64,000 nt of DNA. It comes from Capsicum annuum. Lineage: Eukaryota; Streptophyta; Magnoliopsida; Solanales; Solanaceae. Location of the stretch: NCBI RefSeq assembly GCF_002878395.1, contig NC_061119.1:39881882-39945881 (forward strand). Direction: 5' to 3'. The position numbers and the translations under genes were made by a program. Of the stretch, positions 54,618-64,000 are shown piece by piece (position 1 is the first letter of the stretch; every line of letters starts with the position of its first letter). The notes beneath the pieces were generated by a model. It searched no databases, was not told where the DNA came from, and saw only the letters and a list, made by a program, of their open reading frames with translations.

Positions 54618-55320
54618 TATTTATTAAATAGCAACCTAATTTGATTTCATTTTCCTCAAATAATTTAATTTTTGGCCATATTTTTATGTTAATTCTAGCC
54701 ATTCATATCAATTTTGACCCTATTTTGTAATTTTTAATTTTAGTCGTTGATCAAAGTTGATTCGACAGTTGAGATTAAATATTCCCATTTCTCTTCTTTT
54801 AAACAACAAACCTCAATCTTAATCTTATTTTTGAACAAAATAGCCGCCGTTTCTCCATATTCTCTCTCTCTCTCTACTCCATCAGTCCACCGCGACCACC
54901 GGCAAACTCCCGTCGCTGCCGCCATCCAAGCCTCACCTGTCTACCACCAACGAGCCACCGTCGGTGGGTCTCTTTCTGTTCCCCGTTTATCCAACCTTCC
55001 GGCCATGCAATCGCTGCCCTTCACTCTCATTATTCTCTTTCTCCTCCACTCCGCGAACTACGTCGCTATGTATCCAGCGACCACCGCACCTCTGATTAAC
55101 GCCGCCTCCCATCATTATTTCTTCATCGGAGGTGATGACTGGTGAAGCCCTATAAACAATAGCATGACCTCACCATTGACACTGCCACGACACAATAGAC
55201 ATGGAGCCAACGACCATCGCCGCTGTGTTGTCCTTAAGCTTCCATCTCCGTTCTAGATTTGGCCGAAGCAACTTTTCCATTGGAACATTGGCCAAAATCA
55301 CTGTCAGTTTTATCTTTACT
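54234..55320 (+). repeat. LTR-derived block with leader-like GC-richer end in CACTA 2
   Basis: It starts TGTTGATACCCAATTTTGAC, passes an (ATT)n tract (54494-54615) and a TAGCAACCTA phrase, and ends in a C-rich segment (54880-55270) with CTCTCTCTCTCT and GCCGCCATCCAAGCC. It is homologous in layout to 43355-46710 of CACTA 1. A 132-codon plus frame (54747-55145) spans the leader and is Ser/Pro/Ala-rich; I do not recognise it and do not call it a gene. Confidence 0.5.
54494..54615. repeat. (ATT)n microsatellite, interrupted
   Basis: Long ATT/TTA run with a few substitutions (ATC, ACT, AGT, GTT). Confidence 0.95.
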
Positions 55321-55759
55321 CTTTCTGCTTCAATTGTTGTAGTAATTGCCTTTGATATGCTAGTTGATTATCCCTAGTTATGAATGTGAACAAATTCTGT
55401 TCTGTTGAGTGTTAATAAGGATGTTAAATTTATGGCTTTGCATGATTACTCTTTATTATTTTGATTAGGTTCATTGAAATAGTTTGACTGGCCTTCAATG
55501 ACCCCAACTAATCCCATACCTTATTTACTGATTTTCATATTACATAATTTTATACTCTTAATCAATTATAAGGAAATGAATCCCTTTTGACGGATTCTGA
55601 CTTAATGATATATGATTTACTTGCTATAGTAATTCCTTGATTAAGGGTTTTGAATATTTTCTACCTTTTCATTTCCTTGACCGATTGTCTTGCCTTTTTC
55701 TTAATTTAGACAACTTTTCTATTAATCTATTTTTGGCAGTTTTAGCCTATTCTTTGATG
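55321..55759. other. CACTA 2 interior, no gene
   Basis: Unique-looking A+T-rich sequence between the leader-like block and the minisatellite; could be intron. Confidence 0.35.
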
Positions 55760-55967
55760 GTAACTTGGGAGGTGACTTAGTGACTTGAAAGTGATTAAGT
55801 GTAGGTACTTGAAATATGATTTTTTGTATTGAATGCAGTTTAGTTTGGTAAATTGGGAAGTGACTTAGTGACTTGAAAGTATTGAAAACGTGAAGTTTTC
55901 ATCTTGAATGTAGTTTAGTTTTCTAACTTGGGAGGTGACTTAGTGATTTGAAAGTGATTAAGTGCAG
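55760..55967. repeat. Minisatellite of CACTA 2, part 1
   Basis: Units of about 90-100 bases with CTTGGGAGGTGACTTAGTGA, then CTTGAAAGTGATTAAGTGTA, GGTACTTGAAAT and TTGAATGTAGTTTAGTTTGG. Interrupted at 55967 by the solo LTR; continues at 58533. Confidence 0.88.
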
Positions 55968-58527
55968 TATAACGCCCTGAATATGGTATCCGGAATGCTA
56001 CATGGTGCTCATGACCCCGAAGGACCACAAGCTAACCCGTGACTGATATCTGTACATGTATACTGCATAATATACTGAATAATGTGGAAACATGAACTAA
56101 AAGGCTATAAGGTTCACATAACTGAAGTAAAATATAACATCTAAATGGGTTATGAAATGCCCAAAACAACTGAAATAACTGTCTGAACATAATAGTCTGG
56201 AAAGCCTCTAACTGACTAAATTGCCTGAGTAAGAAGTTGATGGAACATGTCCCCAACTAACTCTAACTAATAAACTAATTAATGAGATAATAGGGAAATA
56301 GTCATTTCCTCAAAAGATGAGGACTCACTGCTAACTCTGACTACTGATATCTGCAATTACTGATGCTCTGGAGCTCGTGTCTCTGAACCTATGGTATAAG
56401 ACACTATAGCACAAATACGTCAGTACTTTAAATATACTGGTATATATGTGAGGTAGGCTGAATGCATGGGGTTCATATGCATGAACAATACTGGCTAACT
56501 GACTAATATGAATGTGAGAATACATGCATGCATACATAGTAACTATATTTGAAATCATGATAACATGAGTATGATGATGACTAACATGACTAATGACTGA
56601 ATTCTGATAAATGATAACATGAGTGATTGTATTTGACAGTCCTAAATCTGATGGAACTAGCTGAGTTCCGTACTGTATCTGAGTTGACTGTATCTGACAG
56701 TCCTGAATTTTGAAGCACTATCTGAGTTTTTTTACTGAGACTGATACTGAGACTATGGGAGATAGTCATCTAACCGACATGCCCCAAATGATGCATTACA
56801 GTTGAATTGGGGTCCGATCTATGCCCTGATTGGAAGAGTGTCAATACCGCGCCACTGGTAAGGAAAACATGTGAGTGACCCTAATATAACAGGTAACTCT
56901 AGTGAGAATGGTGGGAATCCTCATATAGCAGGCTAAGACACCTCATCTACCCTTATATAGCAGGCTATGATGTCTCAACCTATGTTGGCTACATAGTTTT
57001 GGAATGCAAGGATTGCTTCTAAGAATCACACCCTGATATAATAGGTGAGTTCCCATCCTTGGGTTCGCTCGGTGCTAATTTCTACTCCTATCTGAATAGA
57101 CACTGAACATGATTTACTGAATTGAACATAGACTGAGTTATTGAATTCCATTGACCGACGGAATACTACTGATATCTGACAACTGACTGAGTTCATGAGA
57201 TCATGGAGATTTCCTGAGTCATAAGACTGTCTGAAGTCTAAGGATCATAGCTTGACTGAGAGTATCGTGAAAACATGACATGGCTCTAGGCACACAGCTA
57301 ATGTTTCGGGTACAATTACCCACTGACTCGATAAAAGAGAATTGACGAAGCATGACTTTATCAAGTACAAGACCCACATCAACAATACATAATTTAATAA
57401 GTTGTGAATTTCACGAAGTACAAGGTTATCATACTATCTAGCATGGATGAGAATGTTGATAATCATATCATAATCTTATATTCTAATATCATGGCCATTC
57501 CGACAACATACACATTTTACAATGATATCATGAAAACCATTTAAGCATAGGAGGATGACAAGCATGTCACATTTAGCTTATGTCTTGAGCTATAAAGCAT
57601 GATTTCTACTTTTTCAAGCATTTTATCAACCACCTTGTATGCACAACTTAGGGCATAAGTGAATTCATCAAATTACACATCATAAGCAACTAAATTCATG
57701 GATTTTATCTTGTATGATAACATAATATCACGATAAACTCACAAAGATTCCAACTTTGAAATCAATCAATGTCAACAACATGATTACAAATAACCCACAA
57801 TATAAATACCATAATTTATAGATAAAAAAAGGTTCTTGAGTTTCATGGATGGAAGAAATCCATGAATGAACACAACACATACCTTAGTTCGTGATTTCAT
57901 GAAGATTGAAGGTGAAACTTTCTTGAAATTGGATCTTCTATGAAAACCCTAGCTTGTTCTTGAGAGAAACTTGAGAGAAACTAGTATATTTTTGGGTAAA
58001 AAGTGGCTGAATCACGTGTTAAAAGGATTAAATAGGGGTGGGAAGTTGACCCTTTTAATCCTGGATGCGTAATTTAATTTCAGTGAAAATTTCCCGAATT
58101 GGACCCTTGGTGCGATGTGGCGCTATCGCACCGTGTCACTGGATTTTGACAATTGAGAAATTGAGGGATGGCGCGACGCGGAGCCATCACATTGCCCCTT
58201 ATTTTACGACTTGAAACTTTGGCACGATGTAGAGGAAATCACGCTGAGACACTGAAAAAGGACAATTACCATTTTAGCTTGTGGCGCGGCGCGCCACTGA
58301 CCAATATGGCGCTGTTTTACGATGGAAACTTAAAATAGTCATAACTTCTTACTTGGTTATCGAATTTAGGTGAATTTTATATCAACGAAAAGCTTATTGA
58401 ATTTCCCACATGAAAAAAAGTGAAAATCTTGAAAATACCACATGTAAAAAAGTGGATTCATCTTTCAAAGTAAGTTTCTAACATTCTTGAGACGATTTCA
58501 AGCTAGAAAAAAGTACGGGGTATTACA
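55968..58527 (-). mobile_element. Solo LTR (2.56 kb) inside the CACTA 2 minisatellite
   Basis: On the minus strand it starts TGTAATACCCCGTAC and ends CAGGGCGTTATA. The flanks TGCAG (55963-55967) and TGTAC (58528-58532) correspond to one minisatellite word, TGTAG, so they are a decayed 5-bp duplication. No internal region or second LTR is present, hence a solo LTR produced by recombination between two LTRs. A related LTR is at 1-1465. No ORF of note. Confidence 0.78.
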
Positions 58528-58532
58528 TGTAC

Positions 58533-59610
58533 TTACTTGAAAAATATTTTATTTATTTTAAATTTTCTTAAAGTTGGTAACTTGGGAGGTGACTTAGTGA
58601 ATTGAAAGTGATTAAGTGTAGGTACTTGAAATATGAATTTTTGTATTGAATGTAGTTTAGTTTGGTAACTTGGGAGGTGACTTAGTGACTTGAAAATGTT
58701 GAAGATGTGAATTTTTCATTTTGAATATAGTTTAGTTTGGTAAATTGGGAGGTGACTTAGTGACTAAAAGTGATTAAGTGTAGGTACTTAAAATGTGAAT
58801 TTTTTATTTTGAATTTTGTTAAGCTTGGTAACTTGGGAGGTGACTTAGTGACTTGAAAGTGATTAAGTGTAGGTACTTGAAATGTGAATTTTTCATTTTT
58901 CATTTTGTTAAGCTTGGTAACTTGTGAAGTGAATTAGTGACTTGAAATGTCTAAGTGTAGGTACTTGAAATGTGAACTTTTTAGTTTGAATTTAGTTTAG
59001 TTTGTTAACCTGTAAAGTGAATTAGCGACTTGAAATGTTTGAGTGTAGTTACTTGAATTATGAATTAGTGACTTTTGTTTTGAATTTAGGTACTTGAAAT
59101 GTGAACTTGTGTTTTGATTTTAGTAAAGTGTGGTCACTTGAGAAGTGAATTAGTGACTTGAAAATGTTTAAGTGTAGGTACTTGAAATGTGAACTTTTAT
59201 TTTGAATTAAGTTTAATTTGGTAACTTGTGAAGTGAATTAATGACTTGAAAATGTTTAGGTGTAGGTACTTGAAATGTGAAATTTTCATTTTGAATTTAG
59301 TTTAGTTAGGTAACTTGTGAAGTGACTTAGTGACTTGAAATGTTTAAGTCTAGTTACTTGAATTATGAATTAGTGACTTTTGTTTTGAATTTAGGTATTT
59401 GAAATGTGAACTTGCGTTTTGATTTTAGTAAAGTGTGGTCACTTGAGAAGTGAATTAGTGACTTGAAAATGTTTAAGTAGAGGTACTTGAAATGTGAACT
59501 TTTCATTTTGAATTTAGTTTGGTAACTTGTGAAATGAATTAGTGATTTGAAAATGTTTAAGTGTAGGTAATTGAAATGTGAACTTTTGTGACTTGAACTA
59601 ATTACTTGAA
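58533..59610. repeat. Minisatellite of CACTA 2, part 2
   Basis: Continuation of 55760-55967 with about ten units (TAGTGACTTGAAAATGTTTA, AGTGTAGGTACTTGAAATGT, GAACTTTTCATTTTGAATTT). It shares the core words ACTTGAAATGTGAA and AAGTGTAG with the array in CACTA 1. Confidence 0.9.
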
Positions 59611-59718
59611 TGTGATTGATTGTGTAGATGAAACCTGATTATAGCTGGATATATCAATGAAATATTTATAATAGAATGGGTGAGGCTGATACTGAGGATA
59701 AGGATGATGAATTGTAGT
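59611..59718 (+). pseudogene. Possible last exon with acidic C-terminus (CACTA 2)
   Basis: A short plus frame ends RMGEADTEDKDDEL and stop at about 59718. It is placed before the right subterminal array, like the acidic tail at 49695 in CACTA 1. No further homology can be shown by eye. Confidence 0.25.
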
Positions 59719-59894
59719 TTTTAGTCTTTTGTATGTTTTGTAGTTTGAATTTGAAACCTAGATAAATTTTCTAAATAATTTGATTATTATTGTTTGTATT
59801 TTTATGGTAGTTGATTGTATATTAAATGATTGGTGGGTTGTATTGTATAATGGAATGTAGCATAGCTAAATGCTATTTTTTTTTTTACAAAATT

Positions 59895-60300
59895 ACCAGA
59901 AATGCCAATCACATGTGGTCGATTTTTTTGAAAATTTTTAATATTTTTTTTCACAAAATTACCAAAAAAATCGACCACATATGGTCGATTTTCTGGAAAA
60001 TTTTACAAAAAATCAATCACATGTGGTCGGTTTTCTATAATTAATTAAAATTATTTTTCTATAATTAATTAATTTAAATTAAAAACAACCACTTGTGGTC
60101 GGTTTCTTTTGAAAATTTATTTTTGTTTAAAAAAATCTTTTTTGTTTTACAAAAATAATATTGAATTTTAAATATATATATTTTTCAAAAAAAAAAAACC
60201 GACCACACGTGGTCGGTTTTAAAAAAGCTACCACGCTTTTTTTGACCATGCGTTTTGGTTGCAAATGTAAGAAAACTGACCACTCTTTTTTTTAGTAGTG
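59895..60300. repeat. Right subterminal palindromes and terminal repeat of CACTA 2
   Basis: About five copies of the CGACCAC..GTGGTCG palindrome (for example CCGACCACACGTGGTCGG at 60199), then the terminal inverted repeat ending TTTTTTTTAGTAGTG. Confidence 0.9.
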
Positions 60301-60303
60301 TTT

Positions 60304-60469
60304 ATAGAGGTCAAAAATCATTTCTCCAAGAAAGAGGTTAGCCAAATATAGAAAAGTTTTATATTTTCCTTTTAAGAAAAGTAAAAGTAATTATGGTATT
60401 AATTTTATTTTCCTTCTAAGAAAAATAAAAGTTAAGTTTTGTAAGAAAATTAGGAAAAAAATCCTAACA
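60304..60469 (-). repeat. 5' LTR of the TRIM-like element, part 2
   Basis: TATAGAGGTCAAAAATCATT onward matches the continuation at 51434-51580 of the intact LTR and ends CCTAACA (CTCAACA in the other copy). Confidence 0.85.
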
Positions 60470-60854
60470 TGTATAATAATACATGTATACTCTTCTCAAG
60501 GAACGGTGAGTAGAATTGATTATCAAATGTTGATGCTTCCTCGAGCAATGGAATGCACTAGATTTAGCTAGAAAATATGCTTTAAGAAACTTTCAAATGG
60601 ATATTGGATGTCAACTTATTCGTCAAAAGCATGTAGCACCACAAACTCTTTGGCACCAAAACGTACCAAAAATGATTCCCTATCATCAACATGTTTTGTG
60701 ATAAGAAAAGAACCAAAACCATCAACTATGATCTACAGGCTGCGGAAAAAGATGGAGAAACTACTAATTGTGATTATGTACTTTGTCAGAAGTCAATTCT
60801 TAACTTACCTCAATCTGAAGTGCTACAAGTTCAACAAATGGATTTGATAAAATC
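60470..60854 (+). other. Spacer with unrecognised open frame
   Basis: Contains a 79-codon plus frame (60608-60847; MSTYSSKACSTTNSLAPKRT onward). It is not recognised and shows no repeat structure; possibly a host remnant, possibly chance. Confidence 0.25.
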
Positions 60855-61205
60855 TGTTACATAACATGTATACTCGCACTAATTTATAGCTGGAACAGCT
60901 CACAAGAGGAAGAAGAAGAAGATCAAGGTATTTATTATTGTGATAATGAGAATCGGAAGTTACAATTACTCCTTAGCTGACTAAGTGTTTATTTATAGAG
61001 TTTGTACAAAGTATCTAGAAGCATCTAAAAGCTTCTCAACTTATAGTGTCCTAGCTGGAAAGTTGTTAGAACTAACGAACTACTCCTTGCAACTAACTAA
61101 CTACTACACTATTGGACAATGCAACAGACTTAAGCAATAAAACAGTAACCATAGTCTGTTATCAGTTGCTTCCACTTCATCCATGTGTATTGGTAATCTT
61201 TAACA
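60855..61205 (-). repeat. 3' LTR of Copia 2
   Basis: 351 bp running TGTTACATAACATG...GTAATCTTTAACA, ends in inverted TGTTA/TAACA. The second LTR is outside the window, so the outer limit rests on this terminal motif alone. Confidence 0.75.
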
Positions 61206-61220
61206 CTCCATCTCAAGTGA
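61206..61220 (-). promoter_or_regulatory. Polypurine tract of Copia 2
   Basis: On the minus strand CACTTGAGATGGAG lies directly before the LTR start TGTTAAAG. Confidence 0.65.
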
Positions 61221-64000
61221 AGGATGCAAAATATTGAGCACACCAATCATGCTAAGAAGATATAAATGTTGCTCATGACTTAAGCTCTTGGTCAATATAT
61301 CTGCCACTTGATACTGTGTAGGCACCTAAACTGTCTTGACTAATCCATCTTTGATCTTGTCCCTAGTAAAATGACAATTAATCTCTATGTGTTTGGTTCT
61401 TTCATGGAATGTAGGATTAGTTGCCAATTGAATAGCTGATTTGCTATCACTCAATACTGTGATAGGCTTGTGAATGAGGACACCTAGTTCTGAGAATAAT
61501 CCTTCCAACCAAGTTATCTCTGCCACTGCTAAGGCCATTCTTATATATTTAGCCTCAACTGAACTTTTAGAACTGTGTACTACTTCTTAGATTTCCATGA
61601 TATTGTGAGCCTCCAAACTATATTACATACCCAGTGACAAACCTTCTAGTGTTAGGGTATGCAGCCCAATCAGAATTACACCAGCAGGTTAGATATGCAT
61701 TTCTCTGTGACTTCATCCAAATACCTTGCCCTACTGACCCTTTGAGATATCTAACAACCCTGTATGCAGCCTCTAAGTGAGATCTCTTAGGTTGTTGCAT
61801 AAACTGACTCAAAGTCCGGACTGCATAGCAAACATCAGGCCTTGTGATTGTGGCATACCTAAGTTTTCCAATCAGTCTCTGATAAATAGATGCATCTCTT
61901 AGAACTATATTATTAGTGATTCAAGTAGCTTCATCAACCTCCACAGAAGTTAGTTTAATGTTGGATTCTAATGGTGTGGGTGTAGGTTTTGCACCTGCAA
62001 GTCTAGTCTCTAAAATCAACTCAAACAAGTACTTCCTTTAATTCATAATAATCCCCTACTTTGATCTTAACATTTTAACACCTAAGAAATCACCTAAATA
62101 TTTCAACTTAAATTGTTGATCCAGTGTTGTCTTTGCTTCTTTGATCATAATCTCATAGACACCAGTTATAAGAAAATCATCCACAGAGACTAGAATGACC
62201 ACCATTCCTCTTTGTTCTTTTAAGGTGAATAAAGAATAGTCATATGTGCTTTGATTAAAACCAACCTTTAACAAGGATGAAGTGAGTTTGATATTTCATT
62301 GCCTTGATACTTGTTTAAGCCCATATAATGATTTTAATAACCTGTAAACCTTATGCTTTCCTTCCTACTGAAAACCTTCAGGCAGTTGCATGTATACTTT
62401 GTCATCCAGGTCACCTTGCAAAAAAGAATTATACACATCTATCTGGTACAAATACCATCCCTTTGACACTGCTAGAGAAACAACACACTTGACAGTTACC
62501 ATTTTGGCAATAAGTGAAAAAGTATCATGATAATCCAACCCCTACTACTGGCTATATCCTTTGGCAACTTGTCTTGCCTTGAATTTTTCAACATCTCCAT
62601 TTGCCTTGTACTTAATTTTGTATACCTATTTTGAACCTATAACATTCTTAGCTGGTGGTAAGTCCACCACTTCCCATGTATTATTATCTTCAAGAGGTTG
62701 TATTTCCAACTTCATGGGTTGAGTCCGTCTTTCATCTCCACCAATTTCACTAAAGTTTTGTGGTTCCACCAGAGCAGAAAAGCTATCAACATAGCATTGA
62801 TATGTAAGTGAAGTATTATCATAAGATAGATAATAAGCAATGGGGTATCTGGTACCCTTCCTTCTTTCTGCTGTAGTATAGTCCTTCAGCCAAATAGGCT
62901 CTTTAGTTACTCTTAAAGTTCTTCAAGGTGAAGGTTGCATATCTCTTATCTCTATAGTAACTGGTACATCATTGTTTGGCTCTTGATGTGGCAAAACTTC
63001 AGCCAAGTATTCAGGTTCTAAACCATCTTGTGGTGATCCATTTGTGTCTGTAGAATGACTGATTACATGATCTTCAGTCTCATCAGACTCAGTCTCACTG
63101 TGGTAGTCATGTAGTTGTAGAAACCCAGCTACATCATATTTATCTTGCCTATTGGAAAATGGAAACACATGCTCTTGGAATATAACATCTCTGCTAACAA
63201 ACAATCTATTGTGAAGTAGAGTACCCCATCATCACTGCTGGCTTAGCTTTTTCTACAAACTTATCACCTTTAGGTAATACTGAAGCATAGCATAGATAGC
63301 CTACTACCTTTAAATGCACTAGTGAAGGAGTCCTGGAAAATAACAACTCATAAGGGCTTTTGTTACCAATTGATGATGATGGTAACCTATTCATCAAATA
63401 TACTGCAATTTGAATCATAACTCCCCAAAACTTGATAGGCATTCTAGACTAAAATCTAATAGCTCTAGTAATGTTCAATATTTGTCTATATTTCCTCTCT
63501 ACCACACCATTTTATTGAGGTGTATGAGGATAACTACTTTGATGCAAGATCCCTAAAGAGTTAAACAAATATGAGCATTGTGAATTAAAGAACACTCTCC
63601 TATTGTTTGACCTTATGACCTTGACAATAGCTCCAAACTGATTTTTGATCATGACCATAAGATTCTTAAGAGCCATGATAGTTTCAGACTTTAACTGTAA
63701 TAAGTGGATCCAAGTTTATCTGCTGCGGTCATCAATAGTAGTTAAGAAATAAAACTTCTTATCAAAATTTGGAGTTTTATAAGGTCCCCAAAGATCCATG
63801 TGTACCATATCAAAGCATGCTTTAGACTTATTATCACTAACAGGAAAAGCCAACCTAGTTTTTTTGGATAGTGGACATATAGGACATTTATGTGATATCT
63901 CAACATTCTTATTGTGATCTAAGATATCTAAAATCTGTAATACTTGATCAGATGGATGGCCAAGTCTGTTGTGCCATATACTGCTATCCTTCACATTGAC
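61221..64000 (-). pseudogene. pol: Copia 2 pol (integrase, RT, RNase H)
   Basis: From the right: GAG-pre-integrase SSIWHNRLGHPSDQVLQILD and CPICPLSKKTRLAF (HHCC); integrase start DMVHMDLWGPYKTPN and YFLTTIDDRSR; a core in which the usual RSDNG reads RSNNR and a stop precedes NGVVERKYRQILN; then NRLPSSSIGNKSPYELLFSR. RT: LLKSLYGLKQ-like, VGFNQSTYDYSLFTLKEQRG, VSVDDFLITG (YVDDL in active enzymes), RDASIYQRLIGKLRYATITR, CWCNSDWAAYPNTRR. RNase H: AEITWLEGLFSELGV, VLSDSKSAIQLATNPTFHER, TKHIEINCHFTRDKI. Mutated integrase Asp and many stops show it is dead. Confidence 0.92.

Larger units (their letters stand above)
52215..60300. mobile_element. CACTA element 2 (non-autonomous), containing a solo LTR
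   Basis: Ends CACTACTAAAAAATAG and, reversed, CACTACTAAAAAAAAGAG; flanks TTT at 52212-52214 and 60301-60303 match the 3-bp duplication of CACTA elements. The insertion site reads continuously in the sister LTR at 51420-51440. Subterminal palindromes crowd both ends. No transposase seen. Without the solo LTR it is about 5.5 kb. Confidence 0.93.
51162..60469 (-). mobile_element. TRIM-like LTR element, split by CACTA 2
   Basis: LTRs at 51162-51580 and 51942-52214 plus 60304-60469 flank only 361 bases of internal DNA. The LTRs run TGTTGGGTTCG...CTCAACA (left copy). On the minus strand the internal region starts with a primer site (TGGTATTAGAGCC) and ends with a purine tract (AAAAAATGGGAGATT). 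There is no room for gag or pol, so it is a terminal-repeat retrotransposon in miniature or a deletion derivative. Outer flanks TGTGC and TGTAT are at best a decayed duplication. Confidence 0.85.
60855..64000 (-). mobile_element. Copia element 2, 3' part, degenerate, runs out of window
   Basis: 3' LTR at 60855-61205, polypurine tract just inside it, then minus-strand RNase H, RT and integrase in Copia order. Stops and frame changes are frequent. The gag, protease and 5' LTR would lie right of 64000. Confidence 0.92.

Noticed and set aside
54469..54702. Poly-Ile frame on the minus strand
   Set aside because: Translation of the ATT tract.
54747..55145. 132-codon plus frame as a secreted or regulatory protein
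   Set aside because: It begins in A/T-rich leader sequence and is low-complexity Ser/Pro/Ala; there is no recognisable domain and it lies in an LTR-like leader.

Overview
The window is plant nuclear DNA from a repeat-rich, gene-poor region, most likely of a Solanaceae species. The grounds are an endogenous pararetrovirus of solendovirus type (the EPRV type known from Nicotiana and Solanum), SINE fragments resembling the Solanaceae TS family, an Ogre-like LTR element with Solanaceae-style internal repeats, and A+T-rich DNA full of ATT and TA microsatellites. I see no intact host gene, no tRNA or rRNA gene and no CRISPR array. Every recognisable coding region belongs to a mobile element or an old virus, and nearly all are broken.

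Layout. 1-1465: the cut-off end of a large LTR, a relative of which lies at 55968-58527. 2298-20071: a full-length L1-type LINE on the minus strand with a 13-bp target duplication, split by an Ogre-like LTR retrotransposon (3983-15433). 20158-22366: a candidate Mutator-like element. 22769-23891: Stowaway-type MITEs, one nested in another. 25083-31659: a rearranged endogenous pararetrovirus. It consists of an inverted 3' fragment followed by nearly one genome unit: primer-binding site, small overlapping ORFs, a coat-protein ORF with one stop, a movement-protein/RNase H fusion left by a large deletion, a TAV-like ORF, a promoter, and a second set of small ORFs. 31846-36837: a complete but dead hAT element containing a Stowaway MITE and an A+T-rich minisatellite. 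37792-50375: CACTA element 1, interrupted by a deleted Copia element (37904-41698). 51162-60469: a small non-coding LTR element (TRIM-like) whose 5' LTR holds CACTA element 2 (52215-60300), which itself holds a 2.56-kb solo LTR (55968-58527). 60855-64000: the 3' part of a degenerate Copia element on the minus strand that runs out of the window.

The nesting gives a relative history. LINE came before Ogre. CACTA 1 came before Copia 1. The TRIM came before CACTA 2, which came before the solo LTR. The hAT came before its MITE. The boundaries are supported by terminal repeats and target-site duplications read directly. For CACTA 2, the other LTR of the same TRIM supplies an unoccupied reference copy of the insertion site.

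The most interesting region is the pararetrovirus. It has a head-to-head inverted repeat of its TAV/3' region, which could form double-stranded RNA if read through. It also has an unusual chain of small, mostly ATGA-overlapping ORFs on both sides of the primer-binding site. All homology statements rest on motifs recognised by eye; no database search was run.
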